Positions 14,205-27,247 of a stretch of 64,000 nucleotides of DNA are shown here, piece after piece. The stretch spans positions 53,953,627-54,017,626 of the forward strand of contig CM072803.1 in assembly GCA_037013495.1 (NCBI GenBank), written 5' to 3'. The notes under the pieces were generated by a model. That model saw only the letters and a list, made by a program, of their open reading frames with translations, did no database searches and had not been told where the DNA came from. This stretch comes from Hippophae tibetana. Its lineage: Eukaryota > Streptophyta > Magnoliopsida > Rosales > Elaeagnaceae. Both the position numbers and the translations under genes were made by a program. How positions within the stretch are numbered: position 1 is the stretch's first letter; each line of letters starts with the position of its first letter.

Positions 14205-17200
14205 TAAGTTCTCTTTTCCACTGATTAATGTTACCTCATGTTCTATCATTATTTTCTTTTCTTTGTAAGGCTTAATTCATAACACAGGCAAAGTGATGCG
14301 AATATTATAAAGACACTGCCAAATGGAAAATGTGATTGATAGAGGTTGTTTTAGACATCATTTGTAAACTTCTTGTTACATAGCTAGAAATTTTGCTATA
14401 GGATTTGAGCGTAATATATCCAATCATATTAATTGGCTTCCTTCTCTTAAAATTCGTTTGGAACCTTGAATCTTAGGGAAAAAAGCGATAACCAAAGTAA
14501 AATTCAATAGGTTGCATTCCAACACAACTAATAACTTATATATAAGTTACGAATATTGATGTCATAAATGAATTATAAATTAGAATTAGTCATCTCTTAT
14601 ATAATCTAATGAACAAAATTTCAAAAGTTTTATAGTTTGTCATTTTAAGACATAATCAATTCCATTTAAATATAAAATAATTATAAGGAAATACATTTTG
14701 GAGTATTTATTCCCTCAACATTCTTTCGTAAAATACACATGAGAAAATGTTTAAGTTTTCTTTTCTATTTATTTATTTTTTCCTCATGTTCTATCGTTAT
14801 TTTCTTTCCTTTGTAAGTCTTAATTCCTAGCATAGGAAAATTCATGTGACTTATGTTTCCTTCTTGTCAAATGGAAATGGTGATTGCTAGAGGTGTTTAT
14901 ATACATTATTTGTAAACTTTTTGGTACATAGGATAAAATATTGCTATAGTCGATGAGCGTAATATTTTCCCTATTGTTTCTTGGTTTCATACTCTTAGAA
15001 TGTGTTTGGAACCAATATTCTTTTGGAAAAAGGGATAACCAAAGTGAAATTCAATAGGTTGCATTCTAAAACAACCAGAATAATTATAAATAAGTTAAGA
15101 ATAATGATGTCATAAATGAATGATAAATAAGAATGACTAATACCTTATAGAAAATAATGAAGAAACTTCCAAAGTTTGATAGTTTTTCATTTTAAGACAT
15201 AACAAATTTCATTTAATTATATTATAATTATAACAAAATAAAATTTCGAGTTTTTATTCCCCCAACTTTCTTTTGTAAAATGGACATTAGAAACAGTTTA
15301 AGTTCTCTTTTCCACTAATTAATGTTACCTCATGTTCTATCATTATTTTCTTTTCTTTGTAAGGCTTAATTCATAACATATGCAAAGTGATGCGAATATT
15401 ATAACCACACTGCCAGATGGAAAATGTGATTGTTAGAGGTTGATATAGACATCATTTGTAAACTTCTGGTTACATAGTTAGAAATTTTGCTATAGGATTT
15501 GAGCGTAATATATCCAGTCATATTAATTGGCTTTGTTCTCTTAGAATTTGTTTGGAACCTAGAATCTTAGGGAGAAAAGCGATAACCAATGTAAAATTCA
15601 ATAGGTTGCATTCCAACACAACTAATAACTTATATATAAGTTTTGAATATTGATGTTATAAATGAATTATAAATTAGAATTATTCATCTCTAATATAAAA
15701 TAATGAACAAAATTTCAAAAGTTTTATAGTTTGTCATTTTAAGACATAGTAAATTCCATTTAAATATATCATAATTATAAGGAAATACATTTTGGTATAT
15801 TTATTCCCCCAACTTTCTTTTTGTAAAATACACATTAGAAAATGTTTAAGTTTTCTTTTCAATTTATTTATTTTACCTCATGTTCTATCCTTATTTTCTA
15901 TCTTTGGTAAGTCTTAATTCCCAACGCAGGTAAATTTGTGGGAATTTTACTACGTCCATGTCAAAGGGAAAAGGTGATTGCTAGAGTTGTTTTTAGACAT
16001 TATTTGTAAACTTCTTGGTACATAGCCTGAAAAATTGCTATAGTCGATGAGCGTAATATTTCCCATCATGTTTCTTGGCTTCATACTCTTGGAATGGGTT
16101 TGGAACCAAAATTCTTAGGGAAAGAGAGATAACCAAAGTGAAATTCAATAGGTTTCATTCTATCACAACGAGAATAACTTATAAATAAGCTAAGAAAAAT
16201 GATGTCATAAATGAATTATAAATAAGAATTACTAATACCTTATAGAAAATAATGAATAAACTTCACAAGTTTGATAGTTTTTCTTTTTGAGACGAATGAA
16301 ATTCCATTTAAATATTTTATATTTTTAACAAAATAAAATTTTGAGTTTTTATTCCCCAAACTCTCTTTTGTAAAATTGACATGAGAAAATATTTAAGTTC
16401 TCTTTGCCATTCATTTATGTTACCTCGTGTTCTATCATTTTTTTATTTTCTTTCTAAGTCTTAATTCATAACACACGCAAATTCATACGAATATTATAAC
16501 CACCCTTGCAGATGGAAAAGGTGATGGTTAGAGGTTGTTTTAGACATCATTTGTAAGCTTCTTGTTACATACCTAGAAATTTTGCTATAGGATTTGAGCG
16601 TAATATATCCAGTCATATTAATTGGCTTCCTTCTCTTAGAATTTGTTTGGAACCTAGAATCTTAGGGAGAAAAGCGATAACCAAAGTAAAATTCAATAGG
16701 TTGCATTCCAACAAAACTAATAACTTATATATAAGTTATGAATATTGATGTCATAAATGAATTATAAATTAGAATTATTCATCTCTAATATAAAATAATG
16801 AACACAATTTCAAAAGTTTTATAGTTTTTCAATTTAAGACATAGTAAATTCCATTTAAATATATCATAATTATAAGGAAATACATTTTGGTGTATTTATT
16901 CCCCCAACTCTCTTTTTGTAAAATATGCATTAGAAAATGTTTAAGTTTTCTTTTCAATTTATTTATTTTTCCTCATGTTCTATCATTATTTTCTATCTTT
17001 GGTAAGTCTTAATTCCCAACACAGGCAAATTTGTGGGAATTTTACTACCTCCAAGTCAAAGGGAAAGGGTGTTTGCTAGAGTTATTTTTAGACATTATTT
17101 GTAAACTTCTTGGTACATAGCCTGAAATATTGCTATAGTCGATGAGCGTAATATTTCCCATCATGTTTCTTGGCTTCATACTCTTCGAATGGGTTTGGAA

Positions 17201-17486
17201 CCAATATTCCTAGGGAAAAAGGGATAACCAAGGTGAAATTCAATAGGTTGCATTCTAAAATAACCAGAATAATTATAAAAAAGTGAAGAATAATATTGTC
17301 ATAAATGAATGATAAAATAGAATTACTAATACCTTATAGAAAATAATGAAGAAACTTCAAAAGTTTATAGTTTTTAATTTTAAGACGTAACAAATTTCAT
17401 TTAAATATATTATAATTATAAAAAAATAAAATTTTGAGTTTTTTTTCCTCCAACTTTCTTTTGTAAAATGGACATGAGAAAATGTT

Positions 17487-18032
17487 TAAGTTCTCTTTTC
17501 CACTATTTAATGTAACCTAATGTTCTATCATTATTTTCTTTTCTTTGTAAGACTTAATTCATAACATAGGCAAAGTGATGCGAATATTATAACCACACTG
17601 CTAGATTGAAAAGGTGATGGTTTGAGGTTGATTTAGACCTCATTTGTAAACTTCTTGTTACATAGCTAGAAATTTTGCTATAGGATTTGAGCGTAATATA
17701 TCCAATCATATTAATTGGCTTTATTCTCTTAGAATTCGTTTGGAACCTAGAATCTTAGGGAGAAAAGCGATAACCAAAGTAAAATTCAATAGGTTGCATT
17801 CCAACACAACTAATAACTTATATATAAGTTACGAATATTGATGTCATAAATGAATTATAAATTAGAATTAGTCATCTCTTATATAATATAATGAACGAAA
17901 TTTCAAAAGTTTTATAGTTTGTCATTTTAAGACGTATTAAATTCCATTTAAATATAACATAATTATAAGGAAATAAATTTTCGAGTATTTATTCTCCCAA
18001 CCTTCTTTCGTAAAATACACATGAGAAAATTT
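17487..18032 (+). repeat. Mosaic A monomer with two parents
   Basis: The first part, together with the end of the preceding B monomer from about 17345, matches 4240-4600 and 8612-8980. Shared private variants include TTTTTTTTCCTCCAAC, ATGTAACCTAATG and GTTTGAGGTTGATTTAGACC. From about 17720 it matches the monomer at 13113 instead (GGCTTTATTCTCTTAGAATTCG, GACGTATTAAATTCC, and TCTATTGATTTATTT just past its end). The switch lies in shared sequence near 17690-17720 and keeps register, which fits gene conversion or unequal crossing-over. Confidence 0.75.
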
Positions 18033-19127
18033 TAAGTTTTCTTTTCTATTGATTTATTTTTCCTCATGTTCTATCATTATTTTCTTTCCTTTGTAAGTCT
18101 TAATTCCTAGCACAGGCAAATTCATGCGACTTATGTTTCCTCCTTGCCAAATGAAAATGGTGATTGCTAGAGGTGTTTATATACATTATTTGTAAACTTC
18201 TTGATACATAGCCTGAAATATTGCTATAGTCGATGAGCGTAATATTTTCCCTCTTTTTTCTTGGTTTCATACTCTTAGAATGGGTTTGGAACCAATATTC
18301 TTTGGGAAAGAGGGATAACCAAAGTGAAAGTCAATAGGTTGCATTCTATCATAACGAGAATAACTTATAAATTAGCTAAGAATAATGATGTCATAAATGA
18401 ATTATAAATAACAATTACTAATACCTTATAAAAATAATGAATAAACTTCAAAAGTTTGATAGTTTTTTCTTTTTAAGACGAATGAAATTCCATATAAATA
18501 TTTTATATTTTTAACAAAATAAAATTTTGAGTTTTTATTCCCCCAACTTTCTTTTGTAAAATTGACATGAGAAAATGTTTAAGTTCTCTTTGCCACTCAT
18601 TTATGTTACCTCGTGTTCTATCATTATTTTATTTTCTTTGTAAGTCTTAATTCATAACACACGCATATTCATACCAATATTATAACCACCCTTGCAGATG
18701 GAAAAGGTGATGGTTAGAGGTTGTTTTAGACATCATTTGTAAGCTTCTTGTTACATAGCTAGAAATTTTGCTATAGGATTTGAGCGTAATATATCCAGTC
18801 ATATTAATTGGTTTCCTTCTCTTAGAATTTGTTTGGAACCTAGAATCTTAGGGAGAAAAGCGATAACAGAAGTAAAATTCAATAGGTTGCATTCCAACAC
18901 AACTAATAACTTATATATAAGTTACGAATATTGGTGTCTTAAATGAATTATAAATAAGAATTATTCATCTCTAATATAAAATAATGAACAAAATTTCAAA
19001 AGTTTTATAGTTTGTCATTTTAAGACATAGTAAATTCCATTTAAATATATCATAATTATAAGGAAATATATTTTGGTGTACTTATTCCCCCAACTTTCTT
19101 TTTGTAAAATACGCATTAGAAAATGTT
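18033..19127 (+). repeat. B-A dimer repeated 5.45 kb downstream, copy 1
   Basis: This dimer and 23483-24580 share AAAGAGGGATAACC, AAAGTGAAAGTCAATAGG, TCATAACGAGAATAAC, AATTAGCTAAGAATAATG and the A-specific CCTCGTGTTCTATC with TTTGCCACTCATTTATG. The offset is about 5.45 kb, ten monomers. The first half of the B at 23483 differs from the B at 18033, so the shared tract begins inside the B monomer. It is a remnant of an older higher-order period or a long conversion tract. Confidence 0.7.
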
Positions 19128-20217
19128 TAAGTTTTCTTTTCAATTTATTTATCTTTCCCCATGTTCTATCCTTATTTTCTATCTTTTGTAAGTCTTAATT
19201 CCCAGCACAGGCAAATTTGTGGGAATTTTACTACCTCCATGTCAAAGGCAAAAGATGATTACTAGAGTTGTTTTTACACATTATTTGTAAACTTCTTGGT
19301 ACCTAGCCTGAAAAATTTCTATAGTCGATGAGCGTAATATTTCCAGTCATGTTTCTTGGCTTCATACTCTTCGAATGGGTTTGGAACCAATCTTCTTAGG
19401 GAAAGAGGGATAACCAAAGTGAAAGTCAATAGGTTGCATTCTAAAACAACCAGAATAATTATAAATAAGTTAAGAATAATGATGTCATAAATGAATGATA
19501 AATAAGAATTACTAATACCTTATAGAAAATAATGAAGAAACTTCAAAAGTTTGATAGTTTTTCATTTTAAGACGTAATAAATTCCATTTAAATATATTAT
19601 AAATATAACAAAATAAAATTTCGAGTTTTTATTCCCCCACTTTCTTTTCTGAAATGGGCATGAGAAAATGTTTAAGTTCTCTTTTCCACTGATTATTGTT
19701 ACCATATGTTCTATTATTATTTTCTTTTCTTTATAAGTCTTAATTCATAACACAAGCAAATTTATACGAATATTATAACCAGCCTTCCAGATGGAAAGGT
19801 GATGGTTAAAGGTTGTTTTAGACGTCATTTGTAAACTTCATGTTACATACCTAGAAAATTTGCTTTAGGATTTGAGCGTAATATATCCAGTCATATTCAT
19901 TGGCTTCCTTCTCTTTGAATTTGTTTGGAACCTAGAATCTTAGGGAGAAAAGCGATAACCAATGTAAAATTCAATAGGTTGCATTCCTTCACAACTAATA
20001 ACTTATATATAAGTTACGAATATTGATGTCATTATGAATTATAAATTAGAATTAGTCATCTCTTATATAAAATAATGAACAAAATTTCAAAAGTTTTATA
20101 GTTTGTCATTTTAAGACATAATAATTTCCATTTAAATATAACATAATTATAAGGAAATACATTTTGGAGTATTTATTCCTCCAACTTTTTTTCGAAAAAT
20201 ACGCATGAGAAAATGTT

Positions 20218-22398
20218 TAAGTTTTATTTTCTATTTATTTATTTTTCCTCATGTTTTATGGTTATTTTCTATCCTTTGTAAGTCTTAATTCCCAACACAG
20301 GAAAATTCATGCGACTTTTATTATCTCCTTGTCAAATGGAAAAGGTGATTGCTAGAGGTGTTTTTATACATTAATTGTAAACTTCTTGGTACATAACCTG
20401 AAATATAGCTATAGTCGATTAGCATAATATTTTCCGTCATGTTTCTTGGCTTCATACTCTTAGATGGGTTTGGAACCAATATTCTTTGGGAAAAAGGGAT
20501 AACCAAAGTGAAATTCAATAGGTTGCAATCTAACCAACCAGAATAATTATAAATAAGTTAAGAATTATAATGTCATAAATGAATTATAAATAAGAATTGC
20601 TAATACCTTATAAAAAATAATGAACAAAATTTAAAAAGTTTGATACTTTTTCATTTGAAGACGTAATAAATTCCATTTAATTATATTAAAATTATAACGA
20701 AATAAAATTTCAAGTTTTTATTCCCCCAACTTTCTTTTGTAAAATAGAAATGAGAAAAATTTTAATTTCTAATTTCCACTACTTTATGTTGCCTCATGTT
20801 CTATCATTATTTTCTTTTCTTTGAAAGTCTTAATTCATAACACAAGAAAATTGATACGAATATTATAACCTACCTTCCAGATGGAAAGGTGATGGTTAGA
20901 GGTTGTTTTATACATCATTTGTAAACTTCATGTTACATACCTAGAAAATTTGCTATAGGATTTGAGCGGAATATTTCCAATCATATTACTTGGCTTCTTT
21001 CTCTTAGAATAAGTTTGGAACCTAGAATCATAGGAAGAAAAGCGTTAACCAAAGTAAAATTCAATAGGTTGCATTCCAACACAACTAATAACTTATATAT
21101 AATTTATGAATAATGATGTCATAAATGAATTATAAATTAGAATTAGTCATCTCTTATATAAAATAATGAACAAAATTTCAAAAGTTTTATAATTTGTCAT
21201 TTTAAGACATAATAATTTCCATTTAAATATAACATAATTATAAGGAAATACATTTTGGAGTATTTATTCCCCCAACTTTTTTTCGAAAAATACACATGGG
21301 AAAATGTTTAAGTTGTCTTTTTTATTTATTTATTTTTCCTCATGTTCTATGGTTATTTTCTATGCTTTATAAGTCTTAATTCCCAACACAGGAAAATTCA
21401 TGCGACTTTTATTATCTCCTTATCAAATGGAAAAGGTGATTGCTAGAGGTGTTTTTATACATTAATTGTAAACTTCTTGGTACATAACCTGAAATATAGC
21501 TATAGTCGATTAGCGTAATTTTTCCGTCATGTTTCTTGGCTTCATACTCTTAGATGGGTTTGCAACCAATATTCTTTGGGAAAAAGGGATAACCAAAGTG
21601 AAATTCAACAGGTTGCAATCTAACCAACCAGAATAATTATAAATAAGTTAAGAATTATAATGTCATAAATGAATTATAAATAAGAATTGCTAATACCTTA
21701 TATAAAATAATGAACAAAATTTAAAAAGTTTGATAGTTTTTCATTTTAAGACGTAATAAATTCCATTTAAATATATTGTAATTATAACGAAATAAAATTT
21801 CAAGTTTTTATTCCCCCAACTTTCTTTTGTAAAATAGAAATGAGAAAATTTTTAATTTCTCTTTTCCACTGCTTTATGTTGCCTCATGTTCTATCATTAT
21901 TTTCTTTTATTTGAAAGTCTTAATTCATAACACAAGCAAATTGATACGAATATTATAACCCGCCTTCCAGATGGAAAGGTGATGGTTAGAGGTTGTTTTA
22001 GACATCATTTGTAAACTTCATGTTACATACCTAGAAAATTTGCTATAGGATTTGAGTGGAATATTCCCAATCATATTACTTGGTTTCTTTCTCTTAGAAT
22101 AAGTTTGGAACCTAGAATCTTAGGAAGAAAAGTGATAACCAAAGTAAAATTCAATAGGTTGCATTCCAACACAACTAATAACTTATATATAGTTTATGAA
22201 TAATGATGTCATAAATGAATTATAAATTAGAATTAGTTATCTCTTATATAAAATAATGAACAAAATTTCAAAAGTTTTATAGTTTTTCATTTTAAGACAT
22301 ATTAAATTGTATTTAAATATATCATAATTATAAGAAAATACATTTTGGAGTATTTATTCCCCCAACTTTCTTTCGTAAAATACACAAGAGAAAATGTT
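20218..22398 (+). repeat. Local dimer duplication (about 1.09 kb)
   Basis: Dimers 20218-21308 and 21309-22398 share GCGACTTTTATTATCTCC, ATACATTAATTGTAAAC, TAACCTGAAATATAGC and CTCTTAGATGGGTTTG in B, and GAAAGTCTTAATTC, TTTGAGYGGAATATT and TTACTTGGYTTCTTTC in A. A third B of the same flavour stands alone at 24581-25125. The repeated 64-65-codon open frames on the minus strand at 20321-20518 and 24687-24881 are a by-product of this shared B variant and not genes. Confidence 0.8.
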
Positions 22399-23482
22399 TA
22401 AGTTTTCTTTTCAATTTATATATTTTTCCTCATGTTCTATCCTTATTTTCTTTCCTTTGTAAGTCTTAATTACCAGGACATGCAAATTTTATTACCTCCC
22501 CATCAAATGGAAAAGTTGAATGCTAGAGGTGTTTTTAGACATTATATGTAAACTTCTTTGTACATAGCCTGGAAAATTGCTATAGTCAATGAGCGTAATA
22601 TTTCCCGTCCAGATTTTTGGCTTCATACTCTTAGAAAGGGTTTGGAACAAATATTCTGAGGGGAAAAGGGATAAGCAAAGTGAAATTCAATAGGTTGCAT
22701 TCTATCATAACCAGAATAACTTATAAATAATTTAAGAATAATGATAACATAAATGAATTATAAATAAGAATTACAAATACCTTATATAAAATAATCAACA
22801 AAATTTAAAAAGTTTGATAGTTTTTCATTTTAAGACGTAATAAATTCTATTTAAATATATTATAATTATAACGAAATAAAATTTCGAGTTTTTATTCCCC
22901 CAACACTCTTTTGTAAAATAGACATGAGAAAATGTTTAAGTTCTCTTTTCCACTGATTTATGTTACCTCATGTTCTATCATTATTTTCATTTCTTTGTAA
23001 GTCTTAATTCATAACACAAGAAAATTTATATGAATATTGTAACCACCCTTCCAGATGGAAAGGTGATGGTTAGAGGTTGTTTTAGACATCATTTGTAAAC
23101 TTCATGTTACATAGCTAGAAAATTTGCTATAGGATTTGAGTAGAATATTTCCAATCATATTACTTGGCTTCTTTCTCTTAGAATAAGTTTGGAACCTAGA
23201 ATCTTAGGAAGAAAAGCGATAACTAAAGTAAAATTCAATAGGTTTCATTCCAACACAACTAATAATTTATATATAAGTTTTGTATATTGATGTCATAAAT
23301 GAATTATAAATTAGAATTAGTCATCTCTTATATAAAATAATGAACAAAAGTTCAAAAGTTTTATAGTTTGTCATTTTAAGACATAGTAAATTCAATTTAA
23401 ATATATCATAATTATAAGGAAATACAGTTTGGAGTATTTATTCCCCCAACTTTCCTTCGTAAAATACACATGAGAAAATGTT

Positions 23483-24580
23483 TAAGTTTTCTTTTCTATT
23501 TATTTATTTTTTCCACATGTTCTATCGTTATTTTCTTTCCTTTGTAAGTCTTAATTCCTAGCATAGGCAAATTCATGCGACTTATGTTTCCTCCTTGTCA
23601 AATGGAAATGGTGAATGCTAGAGGTGTTTATATACATTATTTGTAAACTTCTTGGTACATAGCCTGAAATATTGCTATAGTCGATGAGCGTAATATTTTC
23701 CGTCATGTTTCTTGGTTTCATACTCTTCGAATGGGTTTGGAACCAATATTCTTAGGGAAAGAGGGATAACCAAAGTGAAAGTCAATAGGTTGCATTCTAT
23801 CATAACGAGAATAACTTATAAATTAGCTAAGAATAATGATGTCATAAATGAATTATAAATAAGAATTACTAATACCTTATAGAAAATAATGAATAAACTT
23901 CAAAAGGTTGATAGTTTTTTCTTTTTAAGACGAATGAAATTCGATTTAAATATTTTATATTTTTAACAAAATAAAATTTTGAGTTTTTATTCCCCCAACT
24001 TTCTTTTGTATAATTGACATGAGAAAATGTTTAAGTTCTCTTTGCCACTCATTTATGTTACCTCGTGTTCTATCATTATTTTATTTTCTTTGTAAGTCTT
24101 CATTCATAACACACGCAAATTCATACGAATATTATAACCACCCTTGCAGATGGAAAAGGTGATGGTTAGAGGTTGTTTTAGACATCATTTGTAAGCTTCT
24201 TGTTACATACCTAGAAATTTTGCTATAGGATTTGAGCGTAATATATCCAGTCATATTAATTGGTTTCCTTCTCTTAGAATTTGTTTGGAACCTAGAATCT
24301 TAGGGAGAAAAGCGATAACAGAAGTAAAATTCAATAGGTTGCATTCCAACACAACTAATAACTTATATATAAGTTACGAATATTGATGTCATAAATGAAT
24401 TATAAATTAGAATTATTCATCTCTAAGATAAAATAATGAACAAAATTTCAAAAGTTTTATAGTTTGTCATTTTAAGACATAGTAAATTCGATTTAAATAT
24501 ATCATAATTATAAGGAAATAAATTTTTGTGTACTTATTCCCCCAACTTTCTTTTTTGTAAAATACGCATTAGAAGAGTTT
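23483..24580 (+). repeat. B-A dimer repeated 5.45 kb upstream, copy 2
   Basis: Partner of the dimer at 18033-19127. The 5' half of its B monomer (TTTTTTCCACATG, CCTAGCATAGGCAAATTC) looks like the left-block B monomers at 1639 and 14752, while its 3' half matches 18033. The monomer is therefore itself a mosaic. Confidence 0.65.
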
Positions 24581-26766
24581 TAAGTTTTCTTTTCTATTTA
24601 TTTATTTTTCCTCATATTCTATCGTTATTTTATTTCCTTTCTAAGTCTTAATTCCTAGCACAGGAAAATTCATGCGACTTTTATTATCACTTTGTCAAAT
24701 GGAAAAGGTGATTGCTAGAGGTGTTTTTATACATTAATTGTAAACTTCTTGGTACATAACCTGAAATATAGCTATAGTCGATTAGCGTAATATTTTCCGT
24801 CATGTTTCTTGGCTTCATACTCTTAGATGGGTTTGGATCCAATATTCTTTTGAAAAAAGGGATAACCAAAGTGAAATTCATTAGGTTGCAATCTAATACA
24901 ACCAGAATGATTATAAATAAGTTAAGAATAATAATGTCATAAATGATTTATAAATAAGAATTGCAAATACCTTATATAAAATAATAAAGAAATTTAAAAA
25001 GTTTGATAGTTTTTAATTTTAAGACGTAATAAATTCTATTTAAATATATTATAATTATAACGAAATAAAATTTTGAGTTTTTATGCCCGTAACTTTCTTT
25101 TGTAAAATGGACATGAGAAAATGTTTAAGTTCTCTTTTCCACCGATTAATGTTACCATATGTTCTATTATTATTTTCTTTTCTTTATAAGTCTTAATTCA
25201 TAACACAAGAAAATTGATATGAATATTGTAACCACCCTTCCAGATGGAAAAGGTGATGTTTAGAGGTCATTTTAGACATATTTGTAAACTTCTTGTTACA
25301 TAGCTAGAAAATTTGCTATAGGATTTGAGCGTAATATTTCCAATCATATTAATTGGCTTCTTTCTCTTAGAATAGGTTTGGAACCTAGATTCTTAGGGAG
25401 AAAAGCGATAACCAAAGTAAAATGCAATAGGTTGCATTCCAACACAACTAATAACTTATATATAAGTTATGAATATTGATATCATAAATGAATTATAAAT
25501 TAGAATTAGTCATCTCTTATATAGAATAATGAACAAAATTTCAAAAGTTTTATAGTTTGTCATTTTAAGACATAGTAAATTCCGTTTGAATAAATCATAA
25601 TTATAAGGAAATACATTTTGGTGTTTTTATTCCACCAACATTCTTTTGTAAAATACAGATGAGAAAATATTTAAGTTTTATTTCTATTTATGTATTTTTC
25701 CTCAAGTTCTGTCCTATTTTTCTTTCCTTTGTAAGTCTTAATTCCTAGAACAGGCAAATTAATGTGTATTTTATTAACTCCCCGTACTATGGAAAAGGTG
25801 ATTGCTAGAGGTGTTTTTAGACAATATTTGTAAACTTCTTGGTACGTAGCCTGAAAAATTGCTATAGTCGATGAGCGTAATATTTCCCATCATGTTTCTT
25901 GGCTTCATACTCTTAGAATGGGTTTGGAACAAATATTTGTAGGGAAAAAGGGATAACCAAAGTTAAATTCAATAGGTTGTATTCTATCACAATGAGGATA
26001 ACTTATAAATAAGTTAAGAATAATGATGTCATAAATGAATTATAAATAAGAATTACTAATACCTTATATAAAATAATGAAGAAATTTAAAAAGTTTGATA
26101 GTTTTTCATTTTAAGACGTAATAAATTCTATTTAAATATATTATAATTATAACGAAATAAATTTTTTTAGTTTTTATGCCCCTAACTTTCTTTTGTAAAA
26201 TGGACATGAGAAAATGTTTAAGTTCGCTTTTCCACTCATTTATGTTACCACATGTTCTATCATTATTTTTTTTTCTTTATAACTCTTAATTCATAACATA
26301 GGCAAATTGATACGGATATAATAACTACCCTTTCAGATGGAAAAAGTGATGGTTAGAGGTTGGTTTAGACATTATTTGTAAACTTCTTGTTACATAGCTA
26401 GAAAGTTTGCTATAGGATTTGGGTGTAAAATATGAAATCATATTACTTGGCTTCTTTCTCTTAGAATGGGTTCGGAACCTAGATTCTTAGGGAGAAAAGC
26501 GATAACCAAAGTAAAATTCAATAAGTTGCATTAAAACATAACTAATAGCTTATATATATGTTTTGTATATTGATGTCATAAATGAATTATAAATTAGAAT
26601 TAGTCATCTCTTATATAAAATAATAAACAAAAGTTCAAAATTTTTATAGTTTTTCATTTTAAGACATAGTAAATTCCATTTAAATATATCATAATTATAA
26701 GGAAATACATTTTGGAGTATTTATTCCCCCAACTTTCTTTTTGTAAAATATGCATGATAAAATGTT

Positions 26767-27247
26767 TAAGTTTTCTCTTCTATTTATTTATTTTTCCTCA
26801 TGTTCTATCCTTTTTTTCTTTCCTTTGTAAGTCTTAATTCCCAGCACAGGCAAATTCATACAACTTTTATTACCTCCTTATCAAATGGAAAAAGTGATTG
26901 CTAGTGGTATTTTTATACATTATTTGTTAAGTTCTTGCTACATAGCCTGAAATATTGCTATAGTGGATGATCGTAAAATTTCCAGTCATATTTCTTGGCT
27001 TCATACTCTTAGAATGGGTTTGGAACCAATATTTTTAGGGAAAAAGGGATAACCAAAGTGAAATTCAAAATGTTGCATTCTAACACAACCAGAATAATTA
27101 TAAATAAGTTAAGAATAATGATGTCATAAATGAATTATAAATAAGAATTACTAATACCTTATATAAAATAATAAAGAAATTTCAAAAGTTTGATAGTTTT
27201 TCATTTTATGTCGTAATAAATTCCATTTAAATATATTATAATTATAA
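26767..27247 (+). repeat. Truncated B monomer before the inverted block
   Basis: A forward B monomer that runs normally through ATTACTAATACCTTATATAAA and the AAATATATTATAATTATAA tract, then stops about 65 bp short of a full monomer. The next bases belong to the inverted block. The last forward bases read ATTATAAGGA, and GGAAA is shared with the start of the inverted piece, so the breakpoint is ambiguous by about 5 bp. Confidence 0.88.

Larger units (their letters stand above)
12021..17486 (+). repeat. Diverged paralogue of the 8-mer series (10 monomers)
   Basis: Monomers here match the start of the window in the same order. 12021 and 12567 match 1 and 547 (TTCTCCTAGAATTCG; CTTCTTGTACATAGCCTC). 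14205 and 14752 match 1092 and 1639. 15847 and 16394 match 2734 and 3281 (TTTGTGGGAATTTTAC; TTGCCATTCATTTATG), and 17487 begins like 4374. The dimer at 13113-14204 is extra relative to that series. The copies differ visibly more than the two 8-mers do, so this is an older round of higher-order duplication, with a later insertion or loss of one dimer. Confidence 0.75.
1..18032 (+). repeat. Left block, subfamily A1/B1
   Basis: There are thirty-three monomers, starting with A, at 1, 547, 1092, 1639, 2186, 2734, 3281, 3828, 4374, 4919, 5464, 6011, 6558, 7106, 7653, 8200, 8746, 9291, 9837, 10382, 10928, 11475, 12021, 12567, 13113, 13659, 14205, 14752, 15299, 15847, 16394, 16942 and 17487. Most A1 monomers here carry TTAATTGGCTTCC, GAATTCGTTTGGAACC and GTTACGAATATTG. 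Many B1 monomers carry CATGCGACTTATGTT, GTTTATATACATTATTTG and TTTTCCCTCTTG. Monomers at 2734-3827 and 15299-16941 are a slightly different flavour (AATTTGTTTGG, TTTGTGGGAATTTTAC). The block has little local divergence and contains the freshest large duplication on this side. Confidence 0.9.
18033..26766 (+). repeat. Middle block, left part: diverged A/B monomers
   Basis: Sixteen monomers start at 18033, 18580, 19128, 19673, 20218, 20763, 21309, 21853, 22399, 22937, 23483, 24032, 24581, 25126, 25672 and 26219, alternating B and A. Neighbours differ more than in either flanking block. Typical variants are AATTGTAAACTTC with GATTAGCGTAATA in some B monomers, TTACTTGGCTTCTTTC replacing TTAATTGGCTTCC in A, and GGGTTTGGAACC where A1 has TCGTTTGGAACC. 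The B at 22399 is short (538 bp), having lost a few bases near TACCAGGACATGC. Confidence 0.85.

Noticed and set aside
20321-24881. Similar minus-strand open frames of about 65 codons at 20321-20518 and 24687-24881
   Set aside because: They are the same part of two related B monomers. The frame is interrupted in most other B monomers, has no codon signature and overlaps pure satellite. Not genes.
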